64,000 nucleotides of DNA from an uncultured Flavobacteriales bacterium (GCA_946480085.1 CAMLHZ010000001.1:124001-188000), one strand, 5' to 3'; shown: positions 9,219-19,447, counted from the first letter of the stretch. Notes: generated by a model from the letters alone, not told the origin. Made by a program: numbers and translations.

Positions 9219-9989
9219 ATGAAAACCAAGGAGGAAATAGTCAACAACTGGCTGCCACGCTATACAGGACAAGCTTTAGAGAATTTTGGAGAGTACATTT
9301 TGCTTTGCAATTTCCATAATTACGTGGAGAAATTTGCGGAAACTTACGGAGTAGAAGTTATTGGTAAAAATAAACCGATGCAATGCGCAACAGCTGATGG
9401 AATTACCATTATCAACTTCGGAATGGGTTCCGCTTCGGCAGCTACTTGTATGGATCTTCTTTCCGCAATCAAACCAAAAGCAGTTTTGTTTTTAGGTAAA
9501 TGTGGTGGTTTGAAATCAAAAAGTCAGGTTGGTGATTTCCTTTTACCGATTGCTGCCATTCGCGGTGAAGGAACAAGTAACGATTATTTCCCTGCAGAAG
9601 TTCCGGCACTTCCCGCCTTCGCCCTTCAAAAAGCAATTTCTACAACTATTCGTGATGCCGGTTTTGATTATTGGACAGGAACGTGTTATACGACCAACCG
9701 CAGGGTTTGGGAACACGATGAAGAATTCAAAACATATCTGAGCAGAATTCGTGCAATGGCTATTGATATGGAAACCGCAACCATTTTTACAGTTGGTTTC
9801 GCGAATAAAATTCCAACCGGAGCTTTACTTTTGGTCAGTGATCAGCCCATGACACCCGACGGCGTAAAAACCAGCGAAAGCGATTCAAAAGTAACTTCGA
9901 ATTATGTCGATGCACATTTGACAATAGGAATTGATTCTTTACATCAATTGATCAACAACGGGAATACGGTTAGGCATTTGAGATTTTAA
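9219..9989 (+). CDS. amn: AMP nucleosidase
   Basis: This enzyme hydrolyses AMP to adenine and ribose 5-phosphate in the cytoplasm, linking purine salvage and energy charge. The 256-residue protein is the short Bacteroidota form, without the N-terminal regulatory domain of E. coli Amn. The nucleoside phosphorylase fold is visible: INFGMGSASAATCMDLL (phosphate/ribose loop, about 68-84), AVLFLGKCGGLK (about 88-99), GTCYTTNRRVWEHD, AMAIDMETATIF (about 180-191, with the base-binding acidic residue) and LLLVSDQPMTPDGVK. It stands alone, preceded by the CATAG inverted repeat and followed by a purine-rich inverted repeat. Confidence 0.9.
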   Translation: MKTKEEIVNNWLPRYTGQALENFGEYILLCNFHNYVEKFAETYGVEVIGKNKPMQCATADGITIINFGMGSASAATCMDLLSAIKPKAVLFLGKCGGLKSKSQVGDFLLPIAAIRGEGTSNDYFPAEVPALPAFALQKAISTTIRDAGFDYWTGTCYTTNRRVWEHDEEFKTYLSRIRAMAIDMETATIFTVGFANKIPTGALLLVSDQPMTPDGVKTSESDSKVTSNYVDAHLTIGIDSLHQLINNGNTVRHLRF

Positions 9990-9995
9990 AAAAGA

Positions 9996-10081
9996 GGAAG
10001 GACAAAAGAGGAAAATGGAAAGACAAGACCCAAAGAATTGAGAATATCTCATTCTTTCCTCCAATAACTTTCTTCTTTCCT
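9996..10081. repeat. Inverted repeat of AGGAAAG words
   Basis: The left side (9994-10030) is purine-rich with GAGGAAGGA, GAGGAAAAT and GGAAAGA. The right side (10050-10081) has CTTTCCTCC twice. The arms can pair imperfectly. Position right after the AMP nucleosidase stop suggests a 3'-end structure. Confidence 0.4.
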
Positions 10082-10121
10082 CCCGAATTTGATATCTTGT
10101 TGCCTCTTAACAAGATTCTAA

Positions 10122-12443
10122 ATGCGTATTTCCCTTCTCTCACTTCTTCTTCTTACTTCGGTTCAATTGTTTTCTCAAACAATGGTCACGGACAAGAGGT
10201 ATATCATTCGAGTTCCAAATTCTTCGTATGTAAATCCCCTAATTGGAACTTCCAAAATGGGACATACGTTTCCAGGTGCTACAGTTCCTTTTGGAATGGT
10301 GCAATTGAGTCCGGATACGGATACCATTCCCTACGCAACCGATGGAAAATACAATCCGGATGTTTACAAATATTGCGCGGGTTATCAGTATGAAGATCCA
10401 ACCATTGTTGGTTTTAGTCACACACATTTTAGTGGAACAGGTCATTCTGATCTAGGTGATATACTTGTTGCTCCAACTTCGGGAAAAATTCAATTGAATC
10501 CGGGAACAGAAGATCATCCTGAAAAAGGTTTTCGTTCGCGCTATTCACATAATACGGAATATGCTGCTCCTAATACCTATGGCGTAACATTGGAAGACCA
10601 TAACATCAGAGCTGAACTCACCACCACTACTCGTGTTGGAATCCACAAATACACCTATTCTCAAAAAGATTCAGCAAACATTATTTTGGATCTGGTTTCC
10701 GGAATCTATAATTATGAAGGGAAGAACGTAAATACTTACGTTCGTATAGTTGACAGTGTTACCTTGATTGGTTTTAGGCAAACCAATGGCTGGGCAAGAA
10801 ACAGAACCGTTTATTTCGCTATTAAATTTTCAGAACCCATCAAAGGCTACGGATACAACGATTTTCAAAACAAAAAGGTTTACAATGGTTTTTGGCGAAA
10901 ATTCAATCTCAAAGAGAATTTCCCTGAGATGTCGGCCAGTCAGTTACGTGCTTATTTCCAGTTTGATCTGCCAGAAAGCAACGAATTGATGATGAAAGTA
11001 GCACTATCAAGTGTAAGCATGGAAGGTGCATTATTAAACATGGAAACGGAAGCTCCTCATTGGGATTTTTATGAATATAAGATAACAGGACAACAACAAT
11101 GGAATAGAGAATTCGACAAATACGACATTAATGCTACGAATCCAGATGTTCTAAAAACATTTTACACCGCAGTTTATCATACTTGTTTGGGTCCAACGGT
11201 TTATCAAGACGTAGATGGAAAGTACCGCGGATTGGATTTGGAAATTCATCAGAACGAAGAAGGTCGAACCAATTATACGACCTTTTCACTTTGGGACACT
11301 TATCGGGCTTTACATCCTCTTTTCAATCTGACACAACACGATAGAAATGCGGATATGGTAAATTCCATGCTTCAGCACCAGGAACAAAGTGCGGAACATA
11401 TGCTTCCTATTTGGTCGCATTATGCGAACGAAAACTGGTGCATGATCGGTTACCACGCCGTTTCAGTAATTGCCGATGCTTACGCAAAAGGAGTGGAAGG
11501 AATAGACTACAAAAAAGCACTAGATGCTTGTGTCACAACCGCGCGGACACGTTATTTTGAGGGTGTTGGGGATTACATGAAACTTGGATATGTTCCCGAA
11601 GACAAGAGCGGAGCATCCGTTTCAAAAACCCTGGAATATGCATATGACGATTGGTGTATCGCACAACTAGCTCTAAAACTAGGAGAAACAGCGATTTATA
11701 ATGAATTCTCCAAAAGAGCATTGTCCTACAAAAAGGTTTATGATGCTAAGAGTGGATTTATGCGTGCAAAAACATCGAATGGTGAATTCATTAAGGAATT
11801 TGATCCCTTGAGTACACATCAAGCCGGTTATATTGAAGGAAACGCATGGAATTACAGTTTGTACGTTCCACATCACATTGATTCATTGGTGAAACTGATG
11901 GGCGGACAGAAAAAATTTGCTCAACACTTGGATTCCTTATTCACTATGCAATTGGCCGATAAATACTTTGAACATACGGAAGATATCACAAGAGAAGGAA
12001 TTATGGGTTCTTATGTTCACGGAAATGAGCCATCACATCACGTGATCTATATGTTCAACAATGTTGGCCGACCAGATTTGACGCAGAAATATATTCGACA
12101 AGTGTTAGACACAAAATACCTTCCGCAAGTTGATGGATTAAGTGGAAATGATGATTGCGGACAAATGAGCGCGTGGTACATTTTCAGTTCACTCGGTTTT
12201 TATCCCGTTTGTCCTGGTTCAGATGTTTATTCTATTGGAAGTCCAATTGTAAACTATGCGCGGGTAAATCTTTCATCAACAGAATTCCTTGTCATTAAAG
12301 TAAAAAATCAAAGTGAGAAAAACTGCTACGTAAAATCAGTGACTTTCAATGGTAAAAAAATAACGAACTGGCAATTAAAGCATAGTGAGTTAATGGCAGG
12401 TGGAATCTTGGAATTCCAAATGACATCAAAACCCGTAAGATAA
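10122..12443 (+). CDS. GH92 family glycosyl hydrolase (exo-alpha-mannosidase)
   Basis: GH92 enzymes are Ca-dependent inverting exo-mannosidases that trim alpha-mannose from N-glycans or mannans. The protein has 773 residues with a signal peptide (MRISLLSLLLLTSVQLFSQ). Family motifs are seen in order: YVNPLIGTSKMGHTFPGATVPFGMVQLSPDT (about 37-67), CAGYQYEDPTIVGFSHTHFSGTG, TTFSLWDTYRALHPL, HGNEPSHH with Glu636 as the expected catalytic acid, and GNDDCGQMSAWY with Asp677/Asp678 as the expected base and Ca ligand. It lacks a T9SS tail, so periplasmic or surface placement is likely. The T9SS metalloprotease follows 60 bases downstream, suggesting co-use on glycoproteins. The exact linkage cannot be read from sequence. 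Confidence 0.93.
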   Translation: MRISLLSLLLLTSVQLFSQTMVTDKRYIIRVPNSSYVNPLIGTSKMGHTFPGATVPFGMVQLSPDTDTIPYATDGKYNPDVYKYCAGYQYEDPTIVGFSHTHFSGTGHSDLGDILVAPTSGKIQLNPGTEDHPEKGFRSRYSHNTEYAAPNTYGVTLEDHNIRAELTTTTRVGIHKYTYSQKDSANIILDLVSGIYNYEGKNVNTYVRIVDSVTLIGFRQTNGWARNRTVYFAIKFSEPIKGYGYNDFQNKKVYNGFWRKFNLKENFPEMSASQLRAYFQFDLPESNELMMKVALSSVSMEGALLNMETEAPHWDFYEYKITGQQQWNREFDKYDINATNPDVLKTFYTAVYHTCLGPTVYQDVDGKYRGLDLEIHQNEEGRTNYTTFSLWDTYRALHPLFNLTQHDRNADMVNSMLQHQEQSAEHMLPIWSHYANENWCMIGYHAVSVIADAYAKGVEGIDYKKALDACVTTARTRYFEGVGDYMKLGYVPEDKSGASVSKTLEYAYDDWCIAQLALKLGETAIYNEFSKRALSYKKVYDAKSGFMRAKTSNGEFIKEFDPLSTHQAGYIEGNAWNYSLYVPHHIDSLVKLMGGQKKFAQHLDSLFTMQLADKYFEHTEDITREGIMGSYVHGNEPSHHVIYMFNNVGRPDLTQKYIRQVLDTKYLPQVDGLSGNDDCGQMSAWYIFSSLGFYPVCPGSDVYSIGSPIVNYARVNLSSTEFLVIKVKNQSEKNCYVKSVTFNGKKITNWQLKHSELMAGGILEFQMTSKPVR

Positions 12444-12502
12444 CCAACCAGGCATTGTTCTGTTAAATAAAAAACGTAAATTGTCGCCAAACTATGTTAC
12501 TT

Positions 12503-15500
12503 ATGAAACAGAAAATTCGCTTTGCCGCTGTCTTCTGTCTTTCAATGATTTATGCTTCAGGCTCGTACGCTCAGGAAGCTAAAACATCAAAAGGACCTTG
12601 GAGACGCATTGATGAATCGTCGTTTACCGCTAGTGGTACGCGCTACATTCAACCAACAGAGTACTTAACATTTTCTCTAGATGTTGAAGCACTCAGAACA
12701 ACACTCTCGACAGCAAAACGCTTGACAGATCCCAATTATGTTCCGGTTTTCATTGATCTTCCAAAACCAGATGGTTCTGTTGGAACTTATAAGGTTTGCG
12801 AAAATGAAACCATGGCTCCGGAATTAGCAGCTGCTTTCCCTGAAATCAGAAGCTATGATGGAACTGCCACAGATAACAGTGGCGAAGTAGTGAAATTTGA
12901 CTTGACTCCACAAGGATTTCACGCAATGACCCTGATTCCAGGGAAGAAAACAACTTATATTGATCCATATGCCTTTGGTGGTGGAGACATTACACATTAC
13001 ATTGTCTATTCGCGCGAACATTTGACAAGAACTGAATCGTTCATTTGTCATTTGGATGAAGAACAATTGGCTACTGAGCACATTGAGGATGTACTTGATC
13101 CTGTAAAAAGCTTCGGAAACTGTACAAAACGCACTTACCGTTTAGCTTTATCAGCAACGGGAGAATACACTGCATTTCACGGTGGAACCGTTGCTCAGGC
13201 ACAAGCTGCTCAAGTTACAACTATCAACCGTGTAAATGGTGTTTACATGCGCGATTTGGCTGTTACGCTTACGATCATTGGCAACAACAACATTTTGATC
13301 TTTACAAGTGCGGGATCGGATCCATTCACTAATGGAAATCCCGGTACAATGATTAACCAAAATCAAACGTACACAAATACCAACATTGGAGCTGCTAACT
13401 ATGACGTAGGTCACGTTTTCGGAACAAACTCTGGTGGTTTGGCTGGATTAGGAGTTGTTTGTAACAACAGTCAAAAAGCAAGCGGTGTTACAGGAAGTGG
13501 TGCTCCAATCGGAGATCCTTTCGATATTGATTACGTAGCTCATGAGTTAGGACATCAGTTTTCAGGGAATCACAGTTTCCGCGGAAATGCTGGTTCTTGT
13601 TCAGGAAATGCAAATAATGGAACGGCAATGGAACCAGGTTCCGGAAGCAGTATCATGGCTTATGCGGGAATTTGTTCTCCACAAGATGTTCAACCAAATT
13701 CTGATGACTATTTCCACGGGGTAAACCTCAACGAAATGCATATTTTCATTAATGGTTCAGGAAACAGCTGTGCAGTTGCATCAGCAATTCCATCACAATC
13801 TTCTCCTACCATTACCGGAACTACAACTTCGGCTTTAACGATCCCGGCAAACACACCATTCGCATTAACAGCAATGGCAACTGATCCTGACGGTGATGTA
13901 ATTACCTATTGTTGGGAACAAATGAACAATCAAAGTTCAACTCAGCCTCCGGTTGCTACAGCTACAGGTGGACCAAACTTTCGTTCATTGGATCCAAGTT
14001 TAAGCGGAACGCGTTATTTCCCTTCAATTGCATCATTAATGTCTAATGGACCTTTTACTTGGGAAGTACTTCCTTCTGTAAGCAGAACTATGAATTTCCG
14101 TTGTGTTGTTCGTGATAATGAAGTAAACGGAGGTTGTAATGATCATGAGGATATTACGATTTCGACAACTACATCTGCTGGACCTTTCATTGTAAACAAT
14201 CCTACAAATACAGGAATTACCTGGCCTGGAAACAGCTCTCAAACGGTTACCTGGGCTGTAGCAAATACAGCTTCTGCTCCTGTTTCTTGTGCAAACGTAG
14301 ATATCTATTTATCAATTAACGGTGGAACAACTTTTACCTTGATTGCGGACAACGTTCCGAACGATGGTTCACAAGCAGTGAATGTTCCAAACACGGCTTC
14401 AACAACAGCAATTATCATGGTGATGTGTGAGAATGGAACGTTCTTCGATGTTTCGAATAACGTTTTCACTATCACTGCTGCAACTAACGATTACTCGTTG
14501 TCATTGCAAAACACTAACATTTCTGCTTGTCAGGGGAATGATGCGGTTTATACTGTAGTTGTCACTGAAATTGGAACGGATAACAATCCTGTAACTCTTG
14601 GAACAACAGGAATGCCGGGTGGAGTAACTGTTAACTTCTCTCCTAACCCTGTATTGCCTGGAAACAGTTCTACAATGACGGTTTCAAACACGTCAGGAGC
14701 TGCAACAGGAACGTATAACTTTACAGTAAACGGAACTTCTGCAACAGGAACGCATAATACAACTGGAACACTCTTAATTTCGAGTTCAACTATTGCGAAT
14801 TCTGTACTAACATTACCAGTGAACACAGAGCCTTCTGCACCAATTTCTACAGTATTTAACTGGACGAATGCAGGATCTGGATTGATGTATGACATTCAAA
14901 TTGCAAGCGACCCGGGTTTAACAACAATCGTAGAATCTCAAACTGGGTTAACAACAAATTCTTACACAGCAACAACACTTGATCCGGCAACAACTTATTA
15001 CTGGGTGGTTTATACCTACAATTCTTGTGCAACGGCTGTCCAGTCAAACATCTTCTCATTTACAACGGCAAGCTGTGGAAACTACGTTTCAACGAACGTT
15101 CCTGTAACAATTTCTGCTTCAGGAACACCAACTGTAACATCAACATTGAACGTATCCACGTTTGGAACTATTGATGATTTGAACGTAACTGATCTGGTTG
15201 GAACACATTCATGGATCAATGATTTGACAATTGAATTAACAAGTCCAACAGGAACAACAGCAATTTTGTTCTCAGGAATTTGTGATGACGAGGACAACTT
15301 TGATGTAAACTTCGACGACGAAGCTGCAGCTGGAGCATTACCTTGTCCACCAGTTGGAGGAAACTCTTACCAGCCTCAAGACGCACTTTCTGCATTTGAT
15401 GGTGAGCAAATGAACGGAACATGGACATTAACCATTACAGATGGCGCAAACCAGGATGGTGGTACCCTTACAGGTTGGTCGCTTGACATTTGTTTCACAC

Positions 15501-16225
15501 CAACAGTTCCTTGTACAAACCCAACGGTTCCAACAATTTCAGGAACAACTTCGTTCTGTGCAGGAACTTCAACAACACTTTCAATTGCAACTGGTAACTT
15601 GAATGACGCTTCAAACTGGCAATGGTATTCTGGTTCTTGCGGTGGAACAAATGTTGGTTCAGGAACTTCATTGGTTGTTTCTTCTCCGGGAACTTACTTT
15701 GTAAGAGGTGAAGGAGGATGTGTAACTGGTGGAACTTGTCAATCGGTTACGGTTACGCAAACAACAGTTACTGCTGTAGCTTCAGTTGTTGGCAATACTT
15801 CAATGACGGCTTCTCCATCAGGCGGAACGTACAAATGGTTGGATTGTAATAACGGAATGGCAGTAGTAGCAACTACACAAAACTATACACCAACGGTTAA
15901 CGGATCTTACGCTGTAGCAGTTACGCAAAACGGATGTACAGATACAAGCGCATGTGTACCTTACAACTTTGTAGGTTTAGAAGAATCTGCTTTAGTTGAT
16001 GTTTCGGTATTCCCGAATCCAACAACCGGAGAATTCACAGTAAACTTCGCTTCAACGAAAGCTGCTGAATTGACGGTAACTGATGTAACGGGAAGATTGA
16101 TTCGCGTGATTCCGGAATGTCAATCAGGAGTTTCAGTGAACCTGCTTCACGAGGCGAAAGGAGTTTACTTCTTAAACCTTCAGGTTGGAAATCAAATTCA
16201 AACAATAAAGGTTTCGAAACAGTAA
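12503..16225 (+). CDS. T9SS-secreted reprolysin-like metalloprotease with P domain
   Basis: The 1240-residue protein starts at the ATG at 12503 (MKQKIRF..., a clean signal peptide ending SYAQ); an ATG three codons earlier is also in frame. The catalytic domain covers about 200-420: zinc motif HELGHQFSGNH at residues 347-357 and Met-turn SIMAYAGIC about 45 residues later. Several beta-sandwich domains follow (about 425-860), including a fibronectin-like one near 770-850. Residues about 866-998 form a proprotein-convertase P domain (NDLTIELTSPTGT through GTLTGWSLDICF). An Ig-like repeat follows, then a T9SS type A sorting tail (about 1165-1240, VFPNPTTGEF through KGVYFLNLQVG). It should be exported and anchored or released at the cell surface, and it ends in a strong terminator. 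Confidence 0.92.
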   Translation: MKQKIRFAAVFCLSMIYASGSYAQEAKTSKGPWRRIDESSFTASGTRYIQPTEYLTFSLDVEALRTTLSTAKRLTDPNYVPVFIDLPKPDGSVGTYKVCENETMAPELAAAFPEIRSYDGTATDNSGEVVKFDLTPQGFHAMTLIPGKKTTYIDPYAFGGGDITHYIVYSREHLTRTESFICHLDEEQLATEHIEDVLDPVKSFGNCTKRTYRLALSATGEYTAFHGGTVAQAQAAQVTTINRVNGVYMRDLAVTLTIIGNNNILIFTSAGSDPFTNGNPGTMINQNQTYTNTNIGAANYDVGHVFGTNSGGLAGLGVVCNNSQKASGVTGSGAPIGDPFDIDYVAHELGHQFSGNHSFRGNAGSCSGNANNGTAMEPGSGSSIMAYAGICSPQDVQPNSDDYFHGVNLNEMHIFINGSGNSCAVASAIPSQSSPTITGTTTSALTIPANTPFALTAMATDPDGDVITYCWEQMNNQSSTQPPVATATGGPNFRSLDPSLSGTRYFPSIASLMSNGPFTWEVLPSVSRTMNFRCVVRDNEVNGGCNDHEDITISTTTSAGPFIVNNPTNTGITWPGNSSQTVTWAVANTASAPVSCANVDIYLSINGGTTFTLIADNVPNDGSQAVNVPNTASTTAIIMVMCENGTFFDVSNNVFTITAATNDYSLSLQNTNISACQGNDAVYTVVVTEIGTDNNPVTLGTTGMPGGVTVNFSPNPVLPGNSSTMTVSNTSGAATGTYNFTVNGTSATGTHNTTGTLLISSSTIANSVLTLPVNTEPSAPISTVFNWTNAGSGLMYDIQIASDPGLTTIVESQTGLTTNSYTATTLDPATTYYWVVYTYNSCATAVQSNIFSFTTASCGNYVSTNVPVTISASGTPTVTSTLNVSTFGTIDDLNVTDLVGTHSWINDLTIELTSPTGTTAILFSGICDDEDNFDVNFDDEAAAGALPCPPVGGNSYQPQDALSAFDGEQMNGTWTLTITDGANQDGGTLTGWSLDICFTPTVPCTNPTVPTISGTTSFCAGTSTTLSIATGNLNDASNWQWYSGSCGGTNVGSGTSLVVSSPGTYFVRGEGGCVTGGTCQSVTVTQTTVTAVASVVGNTSMTASPSGGTYKWLDCNNGMAVVATTQNYTPTVNGSYAVAVTQNGCTDTSACVPYNFVGLEESALVDVSVFPNPTTGEFTVNFASTKAAELTVTDVTGRLIRVIPECQSGVSVNLLHEAKGVYFLNLQVGNQIQTIKVSKQ

Positions 16226-16247
16226 TTTGAAACGATTGAAATAGAAG

Positions 16248-16274
16248 ACGGCGGAGTAATATCCGCCGTTTTTG
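16248..16274 (+). terminator. Rho-independent terminator of the metalloprotease gene
   Basis: A perfect 8-bp stem ACGGCGGA / TCCGCCGT (16248-16255, 16262-16269) has a 6-base loop and is followed by TTTTTG. It starts 23 bases after the stop codon. Confidence 0.85.
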
Positions 16275-16300
16275 TTTAAAAAATTTTGATTTTTGCATAC

Positions 16301-16332
16301 TTCATGATTTCACAAATTCGTAAAATCATGAA
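16301..16332. repeat. 10-bp inverted repeat with TTCATGATTT arms
   Basis: TTCATGATTT (16301-16310) and AAATCATGAA (16323-16332) pair perfectly around a 12-base loop. It lies between the terminator of the protease gene and the 3' end of cutC on the other strand, so it may end transcription coming from cutC, though no U-run is seen in that direction. No gene is seen in 16226-16421. Confidence 0.45.
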
Positions 16333-16421
16333 TTCATGAAAACCTCCAGAAATCCGAAACGTTTTTATAAAAACATAAAATTGTGTTTAAGACGCGGAAT
16401 ACATCAAAAAACAAATGACCA

Positions 16422-17108
16422 TCATTTCATCATACCTGACAATATAATCTCCGAAGGCATCATCAATTCTTCTGCGAACTTTGAACCTTCACTATGTTTT
16501 GTTGCTACACTTGCCGAAAAATGAACTGCCGACAAACCGTTCTCCATCATTACCGGAATATCTTCTGATTTCAATCCGCCGCCGGCCATAATTTCAATTC
16601 TTCCAGCTGCGTGCAATACCATTTCGTAAAGTGTTTCGGTTCCTTCCTTTACATTTTTGGCCTGACCGTTTGTCAAAATGCGTGTGAAACCCAACTTGAT
16701 CAATTGATCCATTGCAATTCGCCAATCTTTCACCTCATCAAAAGCACGATGAAAAGTCAGGGTTAAACCGCCAGCTGCACGTTTCCAGTTTTCAAGCGCT
16801 GCCAAATCCAATTCCATGTTTTCTGTTAACGCACCAATAACAACACCAGCAACCTTTAGTTGTTTCATGCTCAAAATCTGGTCACGCATCACCAACACCT
16901 CATCGTAATTGTAATGAAATCCTCCTGCTCTTTGACGTATCAAAACGTGCTGTTCCAGGTCGAATGTTTGATCTATCCACTTCACCATTGCTTCAGAAGG
17001 TGTCAATCCTCCTTGTTCCAAGGCAATACAGGTTTCAATTCTATCAACTTCGTATTTAGCAGCTAGTCGCGCGCCCTCAAGGGTTGCAACGCACATTTCT
17101 TTTTTCAT
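16422..17108 (-). CDS. cutC: CutC family protein
   Basis: The 228-residue TIM-barrel protein has family motifs throughout: MCVATLEGARLAA at the N-terminus, DRIETCIALEQGGLTPS (about 21-37), RAGGFHYNYDE, GVVIGALTEN, LTFHRAFDEVKD and EIMAGGGLKSEDI. CutC is named for copper homeostasis in E. coli, but its biochemical role is unsettled. The ATG overlaps the stop of the upstream GH20 gene by four bases (ATGA), so the two are translationally coupled; this link to a hexosaminidase hints at a carbohydrate-related rather than copper role, which is inference only. Confidence 0.92.
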   Translation of the reverse strand: MKKEMCVATLEGARLAAKYEVDRIETCIALEQGGLTPSEAMVKWIDQTFDLEQHVLIRQRAGGFHYNYDEVLVMRDQILSMKQLKVAGVVIGALTENMELDLAALENWKRAAGGLTLTFHRAFDEVKDWRIAMDQLIKLGFTRILTNGQAKNVKEGTETLYEMVLHAAGRIEIMAGGGLKSEDIPVMMENGLSAVHFSASVATKHSEGSKFAEELMMPSEIILSGMMK

Positions 17109-19375
17109 TTCGTAATTATAAGTTCGTCAAGGAAAGTCCATGGAGTGAATCCTGCTCCGGGGAAACCAGCAGGAATTTTTTCATCATTTATTACTGTAAA
17201 TTTCAGGTAGCGCACTTTCATTTTCTTCGAAAACACAAAATGATCGCCTTCCAAAACTGCTTCTGTTTTTGTCCACTTTTTGCCATTGGAGCTATATTCA
17301 ATTTCTACCTTTTTCGGTCGATAGATCCAGCTGCCGGGGTCATCCAATGTACCAAGACTGATAGTGCTTACTTTCCGAGTCTTTCCAAAACCGTTATTAA
17401 AATCAAGCATGAATTGTACGGTATCGTTTTCGAATCCTAACCACTGATTTCCTTTCCATGGTTTCGATCCAACAACACCATCTGTTAAACCTAAATCTCC
17501 ATGAACATTGTATTTTCCACTTGGTGGTGTTACAAACTGGAGCTCAATTCCAAGAGCCAAATGAGAATGAATTTTCACTGGCGTTTTTCCAACGAGCTGG
17601 TTATCCAAATAAACAACAGCATCATAGGTATGAACTTGTTCTGTCTCAGTTGGTCGAATATTCAATCTATACTGCATCAAACCAACATTTTCATTCAATT
17701 CCCACTCTCTCGTTCGCTCAAAACCAACGTTCGCTTCTTGCAAAGGGTAATCAACCGTTAGAACAACTCCTTGATATTCCGCATAATTCTCCCAGTTCAC
17801 TTTCGGTTCAAATGCTGCCCTCGAATAATTGATCCCTTTTTTTGTGTAATACGGAAAAACTTCATTGTTCAAGCCAACAACAAACTCATTGTATGATTTT
17901 CGATTTTTACTTTCAGTCCAAAGCACTTCCGACATTGCCACTAGACGTGGGAAAAGCATATATTGAACAGCACTGAAGCTTTGCAAATACTCTGTCCACA
18001 AATTGGCCTGTCCGCCCAAAATGTATTTCTGTTCTTCAACAGTTAATTCTTCAGGAATAGGATTAAAATTGTACACCTTTTCCAATGGCAGATACCCACC
18101 GATCGCCAAAGGTTCGCCTGGGCTTCCACTTTGGTAATAATCGAAATAACAATAAGACGTTGGCGTCATTACCACATTGTGTTTTGCCTTTGCAGCTGCA
18201 ATTCCTCCTTCGGTTCCCCGCCACGACATCACCTGTGCATTTTCAACCAAACCACCTTCCAGAATTTCGTCCCAGCCCATAAGTGTTTTTCCCTTTGACT
18301 GAAGGAACTTACCCATTTCACCTATTACAAAACTCTGCAATTCATGTTCGTTATGCAATCCATGTTTATGAATCTGCGCCTGACATTTCTCACAAACTTC
18401 CCAACGCACTTTTGGTGTTTCATCACCACCAACATGAATTGTTTTAGAAGGGAATATTTCCACTACTTCTGCCAGTACATCTTTCAGGAAATTCAGTGTT
18501 TCATCTTTCGTACAAAACACATCGTCAAAAACACCCCAGGTTCCTGAAACTCCTAAATTCTTGCCAGTACAACCCAATTGAGGATAAGCTGCTAAAGCTG
18601 CCATTGCATGACCAGGAAGTTCAATTTCAGGAATCACATCAATTCCTCTGTGTTTTGCATAAGCAACAATTTCCTTTGCTTGTTCCTGGGTATAGAACCC
18701 ACCATATTTTACATGGTCGTATTCTATTGGTGTTTTGCTAAAATGACCAATCAACGTGCTATCGCGCCAAGCCCCAACCGAAGTCAGTTTTGGGTATTTC
18801 TTAATCTCGATTCGCCAGCCCTGATCATCTGTTAAATGCCAATGAAACGTATTGAATTTCAATCGTGCCAATTCATCAATAAGTCCTTTTATTTCAGAAA
18901 TAGTAAAGAAGTGGCGGGCACAATCCAAATGAACTCCACGATAGTTGAAGGTTGGATAATCCTCAATGATAACGCCTTGAACCGTTTCTACATTGGTCAA
19001 TTGAAGCAGCGATTGCATGGCGTAGGTCAGCCCTTCGAAATCATTATAACTGACTTCCACTCCATGTTCGTTTACGGTAATTTTATAAAATCCTCTTTTC
19101 TGAGCAACTCCTTTAAAGAACAAAACATTCGACAAGGAAGTTGTTTTCAATTCAATGCCATAAAGCGACATAAACTGCGGAGCAAACACATTTATGATGG
19201 TTTTTGTATCTTCTGTTTCTGGCAAAGTTAAAACCCCGTTGTGCTTAAAAGAATGTTCATTATTGATCATGTATTGGGGTTGCGGAAAAATAACAGAATG
19301 TTGTCCGAATGAAAGATTTTCACTTGTTGAGACCAGTAAAATTCCGAAAGCAAAAAAGTTAAAAATCCTTCTCAT
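17105..19375 (-). CDS. GH20 beta-N-acetylhexosaminidase
   Basis: This enzyme removes terminal GlcNAc/GalNAc from glycans and chito-oligosaccharides through substrate-assisted catalysis. The 756-residue form starting at 19375 (MRRIFNFF...) has a clean signal peptide ending SFGQ; an in-frame ATG nine codons upstream (19402) puts polar residues before it. An N-terminal GH20b domain (about 25-140) precedes the catalytic barrel (about 145-490) with YRGVHLDCARHF, FHWHLTDDQGWRIEI, PEIELPGHAMA and IHVGGDETPK, in which Asp318-Glu319 are the catalytic pair. The C-terminal part has a beta-sandwich and an F5/8-type-like carbohydrate-binding region (WIYRPKKVEIEYSSNG). It overlaps cutC by four bases. Confidence 0.93.
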   Translation of the reverse strand: MRRIFNFFAFGILLVSTSENLSFGQHSVIFPQPQYMINNEHSFKHNGVLTLPETEDTKTIINVFAPQFMSLYGIELKTTSLSNVLFFKGVAQKRGFYKITVNEHGVEVSYNDFEGLTYAMQSLLQLTNVETVQGVIIEDYPTFNYRGVHLDCARHFFTISEIKGLIDELARLKFNTFHWHLTDDQGWRIEIKKYPKLTSVGAWRDSTLIGHFSKTPIEYDHVKYGGFYTQEQAKEIVAYAKHRGIDVIPEIELPGHAMAALAAYPQLGCTGKNLGVSGTWGVFDDVFCTKDETLNFLKDVLAEVVEIFPSKTIHVGGDETPKVRWEVCEKCQAQIHKHGLHNEHELQSFVIGEMGKFLQSKGKTLMGWDEILEGGLVENAQVMSWRGTEGGIAAAKAKHNVVMTPTSYCYFDYYQSGSPGEPLAIGGYLPLEKVYNFNPIPEELTVEEQKYILGGQANLWTEYLQSFSAVQYMLFPRLVAMSEVLWTESKNRKSYNEFVVGLNNEVFPYYTKKGINYSRAAFEPKVNWENYAEYQGVVLTVDYPLQEANVGFERTREWELNENVGLMQYRLNIRPTETEQVHTYDAVVYLDNQLVGKTPVKIHSHLALGIELQFVTPPSGKYNVHGDLGLTDGVVGSKPWKGNQWLGFENDTVQFMLDFNNGFGKTRKVSTISLGTLDDPGSWIYRPKKVEIEYSSNGKKWTKTEAVLEGDHFVFSKKMKVRYLKFTVINDEKIPAGFPGAGFTPWTFLDELIITK

Positions 19376-19447
19376 GATATTGTCAGCTGTTTCAAAAGGC
19401 AAGTTTACACTTTTAAAACAGTATTTTTATCCTAGAATTCGAAGAAT

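Noticed and set aside
14548..14895. 115-codon minus-strand frame inside the T9SS metalloprotease
   Set aside because: Arises from Thr/Val-rich beta-sandwich codons read in reverse; no independent evidence.
18836..19231. 131-codon plus-strand frame inside the GH20 gene
   Set aside because: Antisense to the GH20 N-terminal and catalytic domains; no signal, motif or promoter.
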